Shown piece by piece: positions 48,213 to 57,417 of a stretch of 64,000 bases of DNA (its first letter is position 1; each line of letters starts with the position of its first letter). The notes beneath the pieces were generated by a model. The model had not been told where the DNA came from. It saw only the letters and a list, made by a program, of their open reading frames with translations, and did no database searches. The position numbers and the translations under genes were made by a program. Source of the stretch: Cupriavidus necator (lineage in GTDB: Bacteria > Pseudomonadota > Gammaproteobacteria > Burkholderiales > Burkholderiaceae); contig CP074390.1 of the NCBI GenBank assembly GCA_022041995.1, positions 1,426,001 to 1,490,000 on the forward strand, in the 5' to 3' direction.

Positions 48213-49577
48213 ATGAAGACAGACCGCTGGGCCTACGAAAACCTTGAAGTCTACGTGTGGGAAGGCAAGTACGAGATTGCCGACCGCGTCACGCGTTTCC
48301 TGGCGCCGCTGGGCGTGGACGTGATCCGCGCCGGCGCGCTCGATGCCTTGCCTGCCGAGCCGCGCCTGAAGCCCTGCATCGCGGTGATCAGCGTGTCGGT
48401 GATCGGCGCGGCGCGCTTCTCGCTGGACTGGGAGGCCGCGCACGGCATGCCGGTGATCTGGGTGGCCGGCCCGGGCCGCGAGGCCGATCCCGGCCGCTTT
48501 CCGCCGGAGTACGCGCATATCCTTGCCGATGACTTCACCGGCGCCGACCTGCGCAGCCAGATCGGCAAGCTGCTGCCGCAACTGCTGGCCACGGACGCGC
48601 CAAGCGAACGCGAGGCCGACCTGGTGGCCGGTTCGCCGGCGATGCGCCAGCTGCTGCAGCATGTGGAAACCTTTGCCGACTTCGGCAGCAGCGTGATGCT
48701 GTATGGCGAAACCGGTGCGGGCAAGGAACGCATCGCGCGCCTGTTTCACGAGCGCAACGGCACCTACGGAAAGGGGCCGTTCGTCGCGGTCAACTGCGGC
48801 GCGATCCCTGACGGCTTGTTCGAGTCGCAGTTCTTCGGCCATGCCAAGGGCGCGTTCACCGGCGCCTCCTTTGCGCACCGCGGCTATTTCGAGCAGGCCA
48901 ACGGCGGCACGCTGTTTCTCGATGAAATCGGCGACCTGCCGCTGTTCCAGCAGGTCAAGCTGCTGCGCGTGCTGGAAGAGAACGTGATCACGCGGCTGGG
49001 CTCGACCCTGGCGGTCAAGCTGGATTTCCGGCTGGTGGCGGCGACCAACAAGGACCTGCGCGATGCAGTACGGCAGGGGCGCTTCCGCGCCGACCTGTTC
49101 TTCCGCCTGGCGGTGATCGAGATGCGCATCCCCAGCCTGGAAGAGCGTGGCCTGGCCGACAAGGTGGCGCTGCTGCAGTCGTTCTTGCGCCATATGCTGG
49201 GGGAATCCGGCTTCGACGCGTTGCCGCCGATGCCGGACTGGCTCAAGGGCGCGGTCGGCACCGCCTATTTCACCGGCAATGTGCGCGAGCTGCGCAATCT
49301 GGCCGAGCGCGTGGGCATCACCGTGCAGCAGACCGGGCACTGGGATGAAGAGCGCATCCGGCCGCTGTTCCGCTCGCTGCATCCGGGTGCGTTTGATGGC
49401 GGCGAGCGCAACGACCTGCGTGCCGATACGGAAGAACGCCGCCGCATCCTGGCCGCGCTCGATGCCAATGGCTGGCGGCGGCAGGACACGGCGGCGAGCC
49501 TGGGCATCAGCCGCAAGGTGCTGTGGGAAAAGATGCGCAAGTACCAGATCGCCGACAGCGAGGCCGAGCCGGCCTGA
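48213..49577 (+). CDS. Sigma-54-dependent activator closing the tad locus
   Basis: The 454-residue activator has an unusual N-terminal domain (to about residue 125, receiver-like but without a clear phospho-acceptor pattern). The AAA+ domain has Walker A GETGAGKE, a GAFTGA loop (KGAFTGASF) and NGGTLFLDEIGDLP. The C-terminal Fis-type helix-turn-helix is RRQDTAASLGISRKVLWEKM. It starts 38 nt after the full tadG end. Its most likely target is the -24/-12 element upstream of flp. Confidence 0.93.
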   Translation: MKTDRWAYENLEVYVWEGKYEIADRVTRFLAPLGVDVIRAGALDALPAEPRLKPCIAVISVSVIGAARFSLDWEAAHGMPVIWVAGPGREADPGRFPPEYAHILADDFTGADLRSQIGKLLPQLLATDAPSEREADLVAGSPAMRQLLQHVETFADFGSSVMLYGETGAGKERIARLFHERNGTYGKGPFVAVNCGAIPDGLFESQFFGHAKGAFTGASFAHRGYFEQANGGTLFLDEIGDLPLFQQVKLLRVLEENVITRLGSTLAVKLDFRLVAATNKDLRDAVRQGRFRADLFFRLAVIEMRIPSLEERGLADKVALLQSFLRHMLGESGFDALPPMPDWLKGAVGTAYFTGNVRELRNLAERVGITVQQTGHWDEERIRPLFRSLHPGAFDGGERNDLRADTEERRRILAALDANGWRRQDTAASLGISRKVLWEKMRKYQIADSEAEPA

Positions 49578-49631
49578 GCGCGCGCGCACGCCTGAGCCGT
49601 TGCTGAACGGGCGGGCAGTGCGCAACGCATT

Positions 49632-50819
49632 ATGATGCGGGTTTCGCCCCTTCTTCAATCGGACCCCGGATTGCGTTTCCTTCACACCGCCGACTGGCAT
49701 CTCGGCCGGCTCTTCCATGCGCGCAGCCTGCTGGAAGACCAGGCCCATATCCTTGACCAGTTTGTTGAACTGGTCCGCACCGAACGCCCCGACGCCGTGC
49801 TGATCGCCGGCGACGTCTACGACCGCGCCGTGCCGCCGCCAGAAGCGGTGGCCTTGCTCGATGACGTGCTGGGCCGCATCGTCGTCGACACCGGCGTGCC
49901 GGTGGTGATGATCGCCGGCAACCATGACAGCGCGCAGCGGCTGGAATTCGGCGCGCGGCTGATGCGGGCCCAGGGCCTGCACGTGGCCGGCCGCACGCTG
50001 GCCGAGGCTGCCTGCGTGACGCTGCACGACGCGCACGGCGAGGTGCGCATCTACGCCCTGCCTTATGCGGAGCCTGCCGTGGTGCGCGATGCCATCGGCA
50101 CCGACCTGCCATCGCATGAAGCCGCGCTGCGCGCGCAGCTCGATGCCATCCGCGCGGTGCATCCGCCAGGCGTGCGTGCCGTGGTGGTGGGCCATGCTTT
50201 TGTGGTGGGCGGCGCGGCGAGCGAATCGGAACGCCCGTTGTCGGTGGGCGGCAGCGGCGCGGTGGCCGCGGACCTGTTCGCCGGTTTCGACCTGGTTGCG
50301 CTGGGCCACCTGCACCGGCCGCAGACGCTGGGCGGCGGGCGTATCCACTATGCGGGCTCGTTGCTGAAGTATTCGCTGTCAGAGTGCGCGCACGACAAGT
50401 CGGTGTCGCGCATCGAACTGGGTGCGGACGGGGCCGTTGCCATCACGCCGGTGCCGCTGCAGGCGCTGCGTGACGTGCGGGTGGTGGAAGGCGAACTGGC
50501 GCAAGTGCTGGCAGAGGCAGCCGGCGATCCGCAACGCGATGACTACATCCACGCGCGGCTTACCGATACCGGCGCGCTGCTGGACCCGATGGCCAGGCTG
50601 CGGCAGGTCTACCCCAACGCCCTCGCGATCGAGCGCACGGTGCTGGCGCGCACTGGCACGGCGTCCGAGGCCGGGCGCAAGCTGCGGCAGCTGGGCACTG
50701 GCGAGCTCTTTGCCAGCTTCTTTCGCGAAGTGGCGGATGCGGAGCTGGACCCGGACCAGCGTGCAGTGCTTGACCAGGTGCTGACCGGCATCGTTGCAGC
50801 GGACCGGGAGTCGGCATGA
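49632..50819 (+). CDS. sbcD: Exonuclease SbcD subunit
   Basis: The 395-residue product is a metallophosphoesterase-fold nuclease with HTADWHLG, AGDVYDR, AGNHDS, and later GHAFV and ALGHLHRPQ, the Mre11/SbcD metal ligands. It works with SbcC to process hairpins and DNA ends. It overlaps sbcC by 4 nt (ATGA). The first codons before LRFLHTADWHLG may be a long leader; an internal TTG start is possible. Confidence 0.94.
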   Translation: MMRVSPLLQSDPGLRFLHTADWHLGRLFHARSLLEDQAHILDQFVELVRTERPDAVLIAGDVYDRAVPPPEAVALLDDVLGRIVVDTGVPVVMIAGNHDSAQRLEFGARLMRAQGLHVAGRTLAEAACVTLHDAHGEVRIYALPYAEPAVVRDAIGTDLPSHEAALRAQLDAIRAVHPPGVRAVVVGHAFVVGGAASESERPLSVGGSGAVAADLFAGFDLVALGHLHRPQTLGGGRIHYAGSLLKYSLSECAHDKSVSRIELGADGAVAITPVPLQALRDVRVVEGELAQVLAEAAGDPQRDDYIHARLTDTGALLDPMARLRQVYPNALAIERTVLARTGTASEAGRKLRQLGTGELFASFFREVADAELDPDQRAVLDQVLTGIVAADRESA

Positions 50820-53800
50820 GGCCACTGCATTTGACGCTGCAGGCCTTCGGCCCCTTTGCCGCGACCGAGCAGGTCGATTTCACGCGGCTGGGCGAGCAGG
50901 CCTTCGTGCTGATCCACGGCCCGACCGGCGCGGGCAAGACCACGCTGCTCGACGCGATCTGCTTTGCGCTGTACGGCGATACCTCCGGCGGCGAGCGCAG
51001 TGCGCAGGCCATGCGCAGCGCCAACGCCGCGCCCGCGCTGCGCACCGAGGTGACGCTGGAGTTCAGCCTTGGCGCGCAGCGCTGGCGCGTGGTGCGCTCG
51101 CCCGTGCAGGAGCGGCCCAAGCAGCGTGGCGAGGGCTGGGTGACCGAGCCGGCCAGGGCGCAGCTGGACCTGCATGACGGCAACGACTGGGTCAGCAAGG
51201 CAGGCCAGCCGGCCAAGGTCAGCGATGCCGTGCGCGACTTGCTGGGCTTCGACAGTGCGCAGTTCCGCCAGGTGATCGTGCTGCCGCAGGGGCGCTTCCG
51301 TGAATTGCTGACCGCCAGTTCGCAGGCGCGTCAGGCCATTCTGGAGCGCCTGTTCCGCACCGAGCTGTACCGGCGCGTGGAAGAGCTGCTGAAGGCCGAG
51401 GCCGCCGGCATCCGCCGCGATGCCGAGCGCATCACCATCCAGCGCGACGAGGCGCTGCGGCAAGTTGGCGTGGAATCGGCGCAGGCGCTGGCAGAGGGGG
51501 TCGAGGCATTGCAGGCCGAGTTGCAAGCACTGCAAGGGCAGGAACAGGGCGCGCGCGCCACGCTGGCCGCAGCGCAGGCGGCGCTGGGTGCCGGTGAGCA
51601 GGTGGCGGCGCGCCTGCAGGAGCGCCAGCAGGCGCAGGCCGCGCACGCGGCGCTGCTGGCGCGCCGGCCAGCCATGGAGGATGAGCGCGCGCGCCTGCAC
51701 GCCGCCCAGCGCGCCGCGCGTGTCAGGCCGGCACTGCAGGCATGGCAAGCCGCGCAGCGCGACCAGGCCGCCAGCGCGGTGGCCTTGACGCAGGCCGGCG
51801 AGCAGGCGGCGCGCGCCGCGCAACAGGCCACACAGGCGGCTGCCGCATTGCAGGCCGAAACGGCACGCGCTGAAGCGCGCCAGTCCGCGCAGCGGCGGGT
51901 TTCGCAGCTGGCAGACATGCTGCCGCGCGCGCAGCAGCTGGGTGCGCAACTGGCCGCGCTGCAGGCGGCCGAAGCCAGGCAGGTGGCAGCCGCCACCGCG
52001 CGCGAACGCGCCGCCGCACAGCTCGCCACGCGGCAAGCCGATGCCGTTGCCGCGCAGTCCGCGCTGGCGCAAGGCCAGCTTGCCGCAGCGCAGGCACAGG
52101 CCACGGCGTTGCAGCTGGCAGCATGGCAGGAACGCGCGCGGCAGCTTGACCGTCATCAGCAAGCTGCCCGGACGCTCGATGCCGCCAACGCGCAGGCCGT
52201 CACCGCCGCCGCGGCCGAACAGCAAGCCCTGCGCCAGCGCGAGCAGTGCCGCGCCGCGCTGGCCGAAGCGGAAGCCGCCTGGCGCACCGGGCAGGCCGCG
52301 CGGCTGGCCGCAAGCCTGGCAGCGGGCGATGCCTGCCCGGTCTGCGGCAGCACGGCGCACCCCGCGCCCGCGCAGCATGTGGCGGCGCCGCTGTCGGACC
52401 AGGCGCTGGAGCAGGCCCGCCACGCCGCGCTCGAGGCCGAGTCCCAGGTGGTGCGCTGCACCGGCCAGCACCAGGTGGCACAAGCCGCCATTGCCCAGGC
52501 GCGCGAGCGGCTGGACGAACTGGCGCAGGCGCTGGGGGAGGTCGGCGGGGTTGGCGATGAGGCCGCCCGCAAGCTGAAGGCGGAGATCACGGCGCTGGAA
52601 GCGGCATGGGCCGGTGGCCGGCAAGCGGCGGCAAGCCTTGCGCAACGCGAAGCCGCCATCGTCAGTTGCCGCACGGCGCTCGCCGCGGCGGAAGCCGCCA
52701 GCCGCGATGCCGCAGCCGCCGCCGAGGCCGCTGCCCAGGCGCTGGCCCACTGCCGTGGCGAATGGCAGGCCGCCAGCACGCAGCTCCCTGAGGATTCACG
52801 CGACCCTGTGGCGCTGGGCCAGGCCCTGCGCCAGGCGCAGGCCATGCTAGCTGCGCTGGAACAGGCGCTGGCCGCCGCGCAGGCGGCCGAGCGCCAGGCC
52901 GCGGCGGACGCAGCAGGGGCGCAGGCCGGACTGGTTTCGGCACAGCAGGCACAGGCGCAGGCGGCGAACCGCCTGGCCGAGGCCGAAGCCGCGCTGGTGC
53001 GGGCGCTCGCGCAACAAGGCTTTGCCGATGAACCGGCCCACGCCGCCGCCTGTCTTGGCGACGATGCCATGCAGGCGCTCGACGCGACGCTGCGCGCGTT
53101 CGATACCCAACTGGCCACAGCCGGCGACCGGCGCGAACGCGCCGAGGCCGCCGCGCAGACGCTGGACGCGCCGGACCTGGACGGCCTGCGCGCAGCGCGG
53201 GATGCGTCGGCAGCCGCGGTGGAAGCCCTGGTCCGGCAACAGGCCGAACGCGGCCGTTCGCGCGACACGCTGCGGCAGTGCCAACTGCGCCTGCAGCAGC
53301 TGGACGCGCAGGGGCGCGACATCGAGGCACGCTACGCGGTGCTGGGCCGGCTGGCCGAAGTCGCCAACGGCAACAACCCGCGCCGCATGACGTTCCAGCG
53401 CTTCGTGCTGGCCACGCTGCTCGATGAGGTGCTGGAAGCTGCGTCGGCGCGCTTGCTAGCGATGAGCCGCGGCCGTTACGTGCTGCAGCGCGTGCGCGAG
53501 CAGGCCGACCAGCGCAGTGCGGGCGGACTGGATATCGAAGTGTTCGACCACGATACCGGCGCGGCGCGGCCGGCCAATACGCTGTCAGGCGGCGAGGGCT
53601 TTCTCGCGTCGTTGTCGCTGGCGCTGGGGCTGGCCGATGTGGTGCAGTCGCGCGCGGGCGGCATCCAGCTCGACACGCTGTTTGTCGACGAGGGCTTTGG
53701 CACGCTCGATCCCGAGAGCCTGGACTTCGCCATTCGCACGTTGCTGGACCTGCAGCAGGCGGGACGGCTGGTGGGGATCATCTCGCACGTCACGGAACTG

Positions 53801-53887
53801 CGTGAGCGCATTGACGTGCGGCTGGAGGTGCGCCCCGGGATTGGCGGCAGCAGGGTGATGCTGACTGGCGTGACGGCCGCGGCGTAG
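50816..53887 (+). CDS. sbcC: Exonuclease SbcC subunit
   Basis: The 1023-residue SMC-like ATPase has Walker A GPTGAGKTTLLD (residues about 38-49) and two long alanine/glutamine-rich coiled coils. Between them lies a zinc hook CPVC in GDACPVCGSTAHP (about residue 506). The ABC signature LSGGEGFLASLSLALGLAD (about 922) and Walker B TLFVDEGFGTLD follow. It pairs with SbcD as the bacterial Mre11-Rad50 complex. Confidence 0.95.
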   Translation: MRPLHLTLQAFGPFAATEQVDFTRLGEQAFVLIHGPTGAGKTTLLDAICFALYGDTSGGERSAQAMRSANAAPALRTEVTLEFSLGAQRWRVVRSPVQERPKQRGEGWVTEPARAQLDLHDGNDWVSKAGQPAKVSDAVRDLLGFDSAQFRQVIVLPQGRFRELLTASSQARQAILERLFRTELYRRVEELLKAEAAGIRRDAERITIQRDEALRQVGVESAQALAEGVEALQAELQALQGQEQGARATLAAAQAALGAGEQVAARLQERQQAQAAHAALLARRPAMEDERARLHAAQRAARVRPALQAWQAAQRDQAASAVALTQAGEQAARAAQQATQAAAALQAETARAEARQSAQRRVSQLADMLPRAQQLGAQLAALQAAEARQVAAATARERAAAQLATRQADAVAAQSALAQGQLAAAQAQATALQLAAWQERARQLDRHQQAARTLDAANAQAVTAAAAEQQALRQREQCRAALAEAEAAWRTGQAARLAASLAAGDACPVCGSTAHPAPAQHVAAPLSDQALEQARHAALEAESQVVRCTGQHQVAQAAIAQARERLDELAQALGEVGGVGDEAARKLKAEITALEAAWAGGRQAAASLAQREAAIVSCRTALAAAEAASRDAAAAAEAAAQALAHCRGEWQAASTQLPEDSRDPVALGQALRQAQAMLAALEQALAAAQAAERQAAADAAGAQAGLVSAQQAQAQAANRLAEAEAALVRALAQQGFADEPAHAAACLGDDAMQALDATLRAFDTQLATAGDRRERAEAAAQTLDAPDLDGLRAARDASAAAVEALVRQQAERGRSRDTLRQCQLRLQQLDAQGRDIEARYAVLGRLAEVANGNNPRRMTFQRFVLATLLDEVLEAASARLLAMSRGRYVLQRVREQADQRSAGGLDIEVFDHDTGAARPANTLSGGEGFLASLSLALGLADVVQSRAGGIQLDTLFVDEGFGTLDPESLDFAIRTLLDLQQAGRLVGIISHVTELRERIDVRLEVRPGIGGSRVMLTGVTAAA

Positions 53888-53918
53888 TGCGATGTGGGGC
53901 GATGGGGCTGGCCCCCCG

Positions 53919-54149
53919 TCAGCCGACAAGGACCTGCTGGCAACGCATCGCCATCACCTGTGCTTCAAAGGCGCGTGCGGCCGCCAGGGCCAGGCGGGCA
54001 CGGCGTGACAGCGGGGCCTGCGCTGGCGCCCGGGGTTGCAGTCGATCCTGATGCTGGCCCAGTTCCCACGCCTGTTGCGTGACACGCAGGATGCGCGCAA
54101 GGGCTGCGGCATGACTGGTGGATGAATAGGGGATGTTGGCGGTAGCCAT
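53919..54149 (-). CDS. Small protein of unknown function
   Basis: The 76-residue product has a good ribosome binding site (GAGGAG six bases before the ATG). It is alanine- and arginine-rich, with no signal peptide and no recognised family. It is convergent with sbcC, ending 31 nt from its stop codon. Possibly a real small gene, but length and composition leave doubt. Confidence 0.5.
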   Translation of the reverse strand: MATANIPYSSTSHAAALARILRVTQQAWELGQHQDRLQPRAPAQAPLSRRARLALAAARAFEAQVMAMRCQQVLVG

Positions 54150-54674
54150 GGCGGGCTCCTCGTTCTTGTCTGGTGCTCTTGTCTTTTATTTCGCGTCTTG
54201 TTTCGCGTTACGGCAGCGCGCTCAGCCGGGTGGTCCGGTGGCTGCCAGGCGATGCTGCCTTGTTCTGATTCAAAGATAGGCCGCGCGGCGGTGCGTCCAT
54301 ATCGAGTGCGAGCCGATTATGCTGTGGGTTCCGTCCTACACGGGGCGCTTGCATCACGCTGCGCGTTAATCGCCCACGGCGTTAGCGTCGCCCTCCGCCC
54401 TGGCTTGACCCTCTCCTTCGCGCAGGTGTAACCTGTTCATTCTGCGAATTCAAGTTCTTATAGCGAACACCTCGCGAATATCGAGCTAGCGGCGAACACA
54501 GCCGCTATAACATCACGCAGACTGCTGGACCGTTCAACGGGCGGCGAACGCGACAAAAAAGCCGCGGGGCCGCGACGAACATCCTTCCGGCGGGACTTCC
54601 GGAGACAGCCCTTCATGCGCCGCGCCTTGCGGCCCGCTCCGGTGGCCTGGCGGATCTTCCGACCTGGAACGCAA
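54150..54674. promoter_or_regulatory. 525-nt region upstream of pcaI with inverted motifs
   Basis: No supported gene lies here. TTATAGCG (54458-54465) and CGCTATAA (54503-54510) are inverted, and several GCGAA motifs occur between and beside them. This is the expected site for a PcaR-type IclR operator and the promoter of the pcaIJF cluster, 165-220 nt from the start codon. Confidence 0.4.
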
Positions 54675-55337
54675 GTGATCAACAAGCTATACGACTCGGT
54701 GGAGGCGGCGGTCGCCGGCATCCACGACGGCGCTACCATCCTGATTGGCGGCTTCGGTCTCGCAGGCATGCCCGCGGAACTGATCGACGCGCTGATCGAG
54801 CAAGGCGCGCGCGACCTTACCATCGTCAACAACAACGCCGGCAACGGCGACACCGGACTGGCGGCGCTGCTCAAGGCCAAGCGTGTACGCAAGATCGTCT
54901 GCTCGTTCCCGCGCCAGGCGGACTCGTATGTGTTCGATTCGCTCTACCACGCGGGCGAGATCGAGCTGGAACTGGTGCCGCAGGGCAACCTGGCCGAGCG
55001 CATCCGCGCCGCTGGCGCCGGCATCGGCGGCTTCTTCACCCGCACCGCGTATGGCACCCCGCTGGCAGATGGCAAGGAAACGCGCATCATCGACGGCCAG
55101 GGCTATGTGCTCGAGGCCCCGATCCACGCCGACTTTGCGCTGATCAAGGCCGACACCGCCGACCGCTGGGGCAACCTGACCTACCGCAAGACCGCGCGCA
55201 ACTTCGGCCCGATCATGGCGATGGCCGCCAAATGCGCCATCGTGCAGGTCAGCCGCGTGGTCGAGCTGGGCGAGATGGACCCCGAACACATCGTGACGCC
55301 GGGCCTCTTCGTCAAGCGCGTCGTCAAGGTCGCCTGA
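54675..55337 (+). CDS. pcaI: 3-oxoacid/3-oxoadipate CoA-transferase subunit A
   Basis: About 220 residues from the GTG at 54675. It has the type-I CoA-transferase A-subunit opening VINKLYDSVEAAVAGIHDGATILIGGFGLAGMP and the GxGGF-like loop GAGIGGFFTRTAYGT. With the B subunit encoded next it moves CoA from succinyl-CoA to 3-oxoadipate (or another 3-oxoacid). The thiolase that follows supports the pca assignment; acetoacetate is an alternative substrate. Confidence 0.92.
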   Translation: MINKLYDSVEAAVAGIHDGATILIGGFGLAGMPAELIDALIEQGARDLTIVNNNAGNGDTGLAALLKAKRVRKIVCSFPRQADSYVFDSLYHAGEIELELVPQGNLAERIRAAGAGIGGFFTRTAYGTPLADGKETRIIDGQGYVLEAPIHADFALIKADTADRWGNLTYRKTARNFGPIMAMAAKCAIVQVSRVVELGEMDPEHIVTPGLFVKRVVKVA

Positions 55338-55359
55338 GCGCGAACACAGGAGAAACAGC

Positions 55360-55998
55360 ATGCAACGCCTGACCCGCGATCAGATGGCCGCCCGCGTGGC
55401 CAAAGACATTCCCGAAGGTGCCGTGGTCAACCTCGGCATCGGCCTGCCGACGCTGGTCGGCAACCACCTGCCAGCAGACAAGGAAATCCTGCTGCACAGC
55501 GAGAACGGCCTGCTCGGCATGGGCCCCGCGCCCGCGCCCGGCGAGGAAGACGGCGACCTGATCAACGCCGGCAAGCAGCCGGTGACGATCAAGCCGGGCG
55601 GCTCCTACTTCCACCACGCCGACTCGTTCGCGATGATGCGCGGCGGCCACCTGGACTTCTGCGTGCTGGGTGCGTTCCAGGTCTCCGAGAAGGGCGACCT
55701 GGCCAACTGGCACACCGGCGCGCCCGGTGCCATCCCCGCCGTGGGCGGCGCGATGGACCTGGCGATCGGCGCCAAGCAGGTGTTCGTGATGATGGAGCAC
55801 CAGACCAAGCAGGGCGAGAGCAAGATCGTGCCGCAGTGCACCTATCCGCTCACCGGCATCGGCTGCGTGACGCGCATCTACACTGACCTTGCCACGCTCG
55901 ACGTGACCGCTGACGGCCTGGTCGCGCGCGACCTGGTGCAAGGGCTGAGCTTCGACGAACTGCAGCGCCTGACCGGCGTTCCCCTGAAGCAGGCCTGA
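55360..55998 (+). CDS. pcaJ: 3-oxoacid/3-oxoadipate CoA-transferase subunit B
   Basis: The 212-residue product carries the catalytic glutamate in LHSENGLLGMGPAP and the opening RDQMAARVAKDIPEGAVVNLGIGLPTLV of B subunits. It lies 22 nt after the A subunit and 36 nt before the thiolase, so the three genes form one operon. Confidence 0.94.
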   Translation: MQRLTRDQMAARVAKDIPEGAVVNLGIGLPTLVGNHLPADKEILLHSENGLLGMGPAPAPGEEDGDLINAGKQPVTIKPGGSYFHHADSFAMMRGGHLDFCVLGAFQVSEKGDLANWHTGAPGAIPAVGGAMDLAIGAKQVFVMMEHQTKQGESKIVPQCTYPLTGIGCVTRIYTDLATLDVTADGLVARDLVQGLSFDELQRLTGVPLKQA

Positions 55999-56034
55999 GT
56001 GCCGGCACCCCGTACAACCAGAGAGAGACACACC

Positions 56035-57237
56035 ATGACTGAAGCCTTTATCTGCGACGCCATCCGCACCCCCATCGGCCGCTACGGCGGCAGCCTGTCC
56101 GCGGTGCGCCCGGACGACCTCGGCGCGGTGCCGCTGAAGGCCCTGATGGCCCGCAATCCGAACCTGGACTGGAAGGCGATCGATGACGTGATCTACGGCA
56201 ACGCCAACCAGGCCGGCGAAGACAACCGCAACGTGGCGCGCATGTCGGCGCTGCTGGCCGGCCTGCCGCAAGAGGTGCCGGGCGCCACCGTCAACCGCCT
56301 GTGCGGCTCCGGCATGGACGCCACCGGCATCGCCGCGCGCGCCATCAAGGCCGGCGAAGCCACCCTGATGATCGCCGGCGGCGTGGAAAGCATGAGCCGC
56401 GCCCCGTTCGTGATGGGCAAGGCCACCAGCGCGTTCTCGCGCGATGCCCAGATCTTCGACACCACCATCGGCTGGCGCTTTATCAACCCGGCCATGCGCG
56501 CGGCCTACGGCGTGGACTCGATGCCCGAGACCGCCGAGAACGTCGCCACCGACTACAAGATCAGCCGTGAAGACCAGGACCTGATGGCGCTGCGCAGCCA
56601 GGAAAAGGCATCGCGCGCACAGGCAGACGGCACGCTGGCGCAGGAAATCACCCCGGTCACCATCGCCCAGAAGAAGGGCGACCCGATCGTGGTCGAGCGC
56701 GACGAGCACCCGCGCGCCACCAGCATGGAAGCGCTGGCCAAGCTGCGCGGCGTGGTCCGTGCTGACGGCACCGTGACCGCCGGCAACGCCTCGGGCGTGA
56801 ACGACGGCGCCTGCGCGCTGCTGCTGGCCAGTGAAGCCGGCATCAAGCAGCACGGCCTGACCCCGCGTGCCCGCATCGTCGGCATGGCCACCGCTGGCGT
56901 GGCGCCGCGCGTGATGGGCATCGGCCCGGCACCGGCGTCGCAGAAGCTGCTCAGGCAGCTGGGCATGACCATGGACCAGATCGACGTGATCGAGCTGAAC
57001 GAAGCGTTCGCCGCGCAAGGCCTGGCCGTGCTGCGTGAACTGGGCGTGGCCGACGACGACAAGCGCGTCAACCCGAACGGCGGCGCGATCGCGCTGGGCC
57101 ACCCGCTGGGCATGAGCGGCGCGCGCCTGGTCACCACCGCGATGTACCAGCTGCACCGCACCGGCGGCCGCTTCGCGCTGTGCACGATGTGCATTGGCGT
57201 GGGCCAGGGCATTGCGATGGTGATCGAGCGGGTTTGA
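56035..57237 (+). CDS. pcaF: 3-oxoadipyl-CoA thiolase
   Basis: The 400-residue thiolase has the acyl-cysteine in VNRLCGSGMDA (about residue 90), the base histidine in GGAIALGHPLGMSGAR and the second cysteine in CTMCIGVGQG. Sequence style and length fit PcaF, which splits 3-oxoadipyl-CoA into succinyl-CoA and acetyl-CoA. The pcaIJ genes upstream make the preceding activation step. Confidence 0.95.
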   Translation: MTEAFICDAIRTPIGRYGGSLSAVRPDDLGAVPLKALMARNPNLDWKAIDDVIYGNANQAGEDNRNVARMSALLAGLPQEVPGATVNRLCGSGMDATGIAARAIKAGEATLMIAGGVESMSRAPFVMGKATSAFSRDAQIFDTTIGWRFINPAMRAAYGVDSMPETAENVATDYKISREDQDLMALRSQEKASRAQADGTLAQEITPVTIAQKKGDPIVVERDEHPRATSMEALAKLRGVVRADGTVTAGNASGVNDGACALLLASEAGIKQHGLTPRARIVGMATAGVAPRVMGIGPAPASQKLLRQLGMTMDQIDVIELNEAFAAQGLAVLRELGVADDDKRVNPNGGAIALGHPLGMSGARLVTTAMYQLHRTGGRFALCTMCIGVGQGIAMVIERV

Positions 57238-57263
57238 GTCGGTAGCCCTGCCGCTTGTTTGCT

Positions 57264-57382
57264 CCCCTCTCCCGTGTGCGGGAGAGGGGCCGGGGAAGAG
57301 GGCAGGACGTGGCATACCGCGGCGACTGACTTCGTCGACGCACCCGACCTCTCCCCAACCCTCTCCCGCAAGCGGGAGAGGG
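57264..57382. repeat. Pair of CCCTCTCCCG palindromes (REP-like)
   Basis: Two hairpins, 57264-57289 and 57359-57382, share the CCCTCTCCCG/CGGGAGAGGG stem with TGTG or CAAG loops. A further GGGGAAGAGGG/CCTCTCCCC pairing between them makes a nested palindrome. Such elements are common dispersed extragenic repeats in Burkholderiaceae. They lie between the pca operon and the next gene. Confidence 0.85.
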
Positions 57383-57417
57383 AGTAAGACCGCAGTCGTT
57401 TTGAAAGTGAGTCAAAG

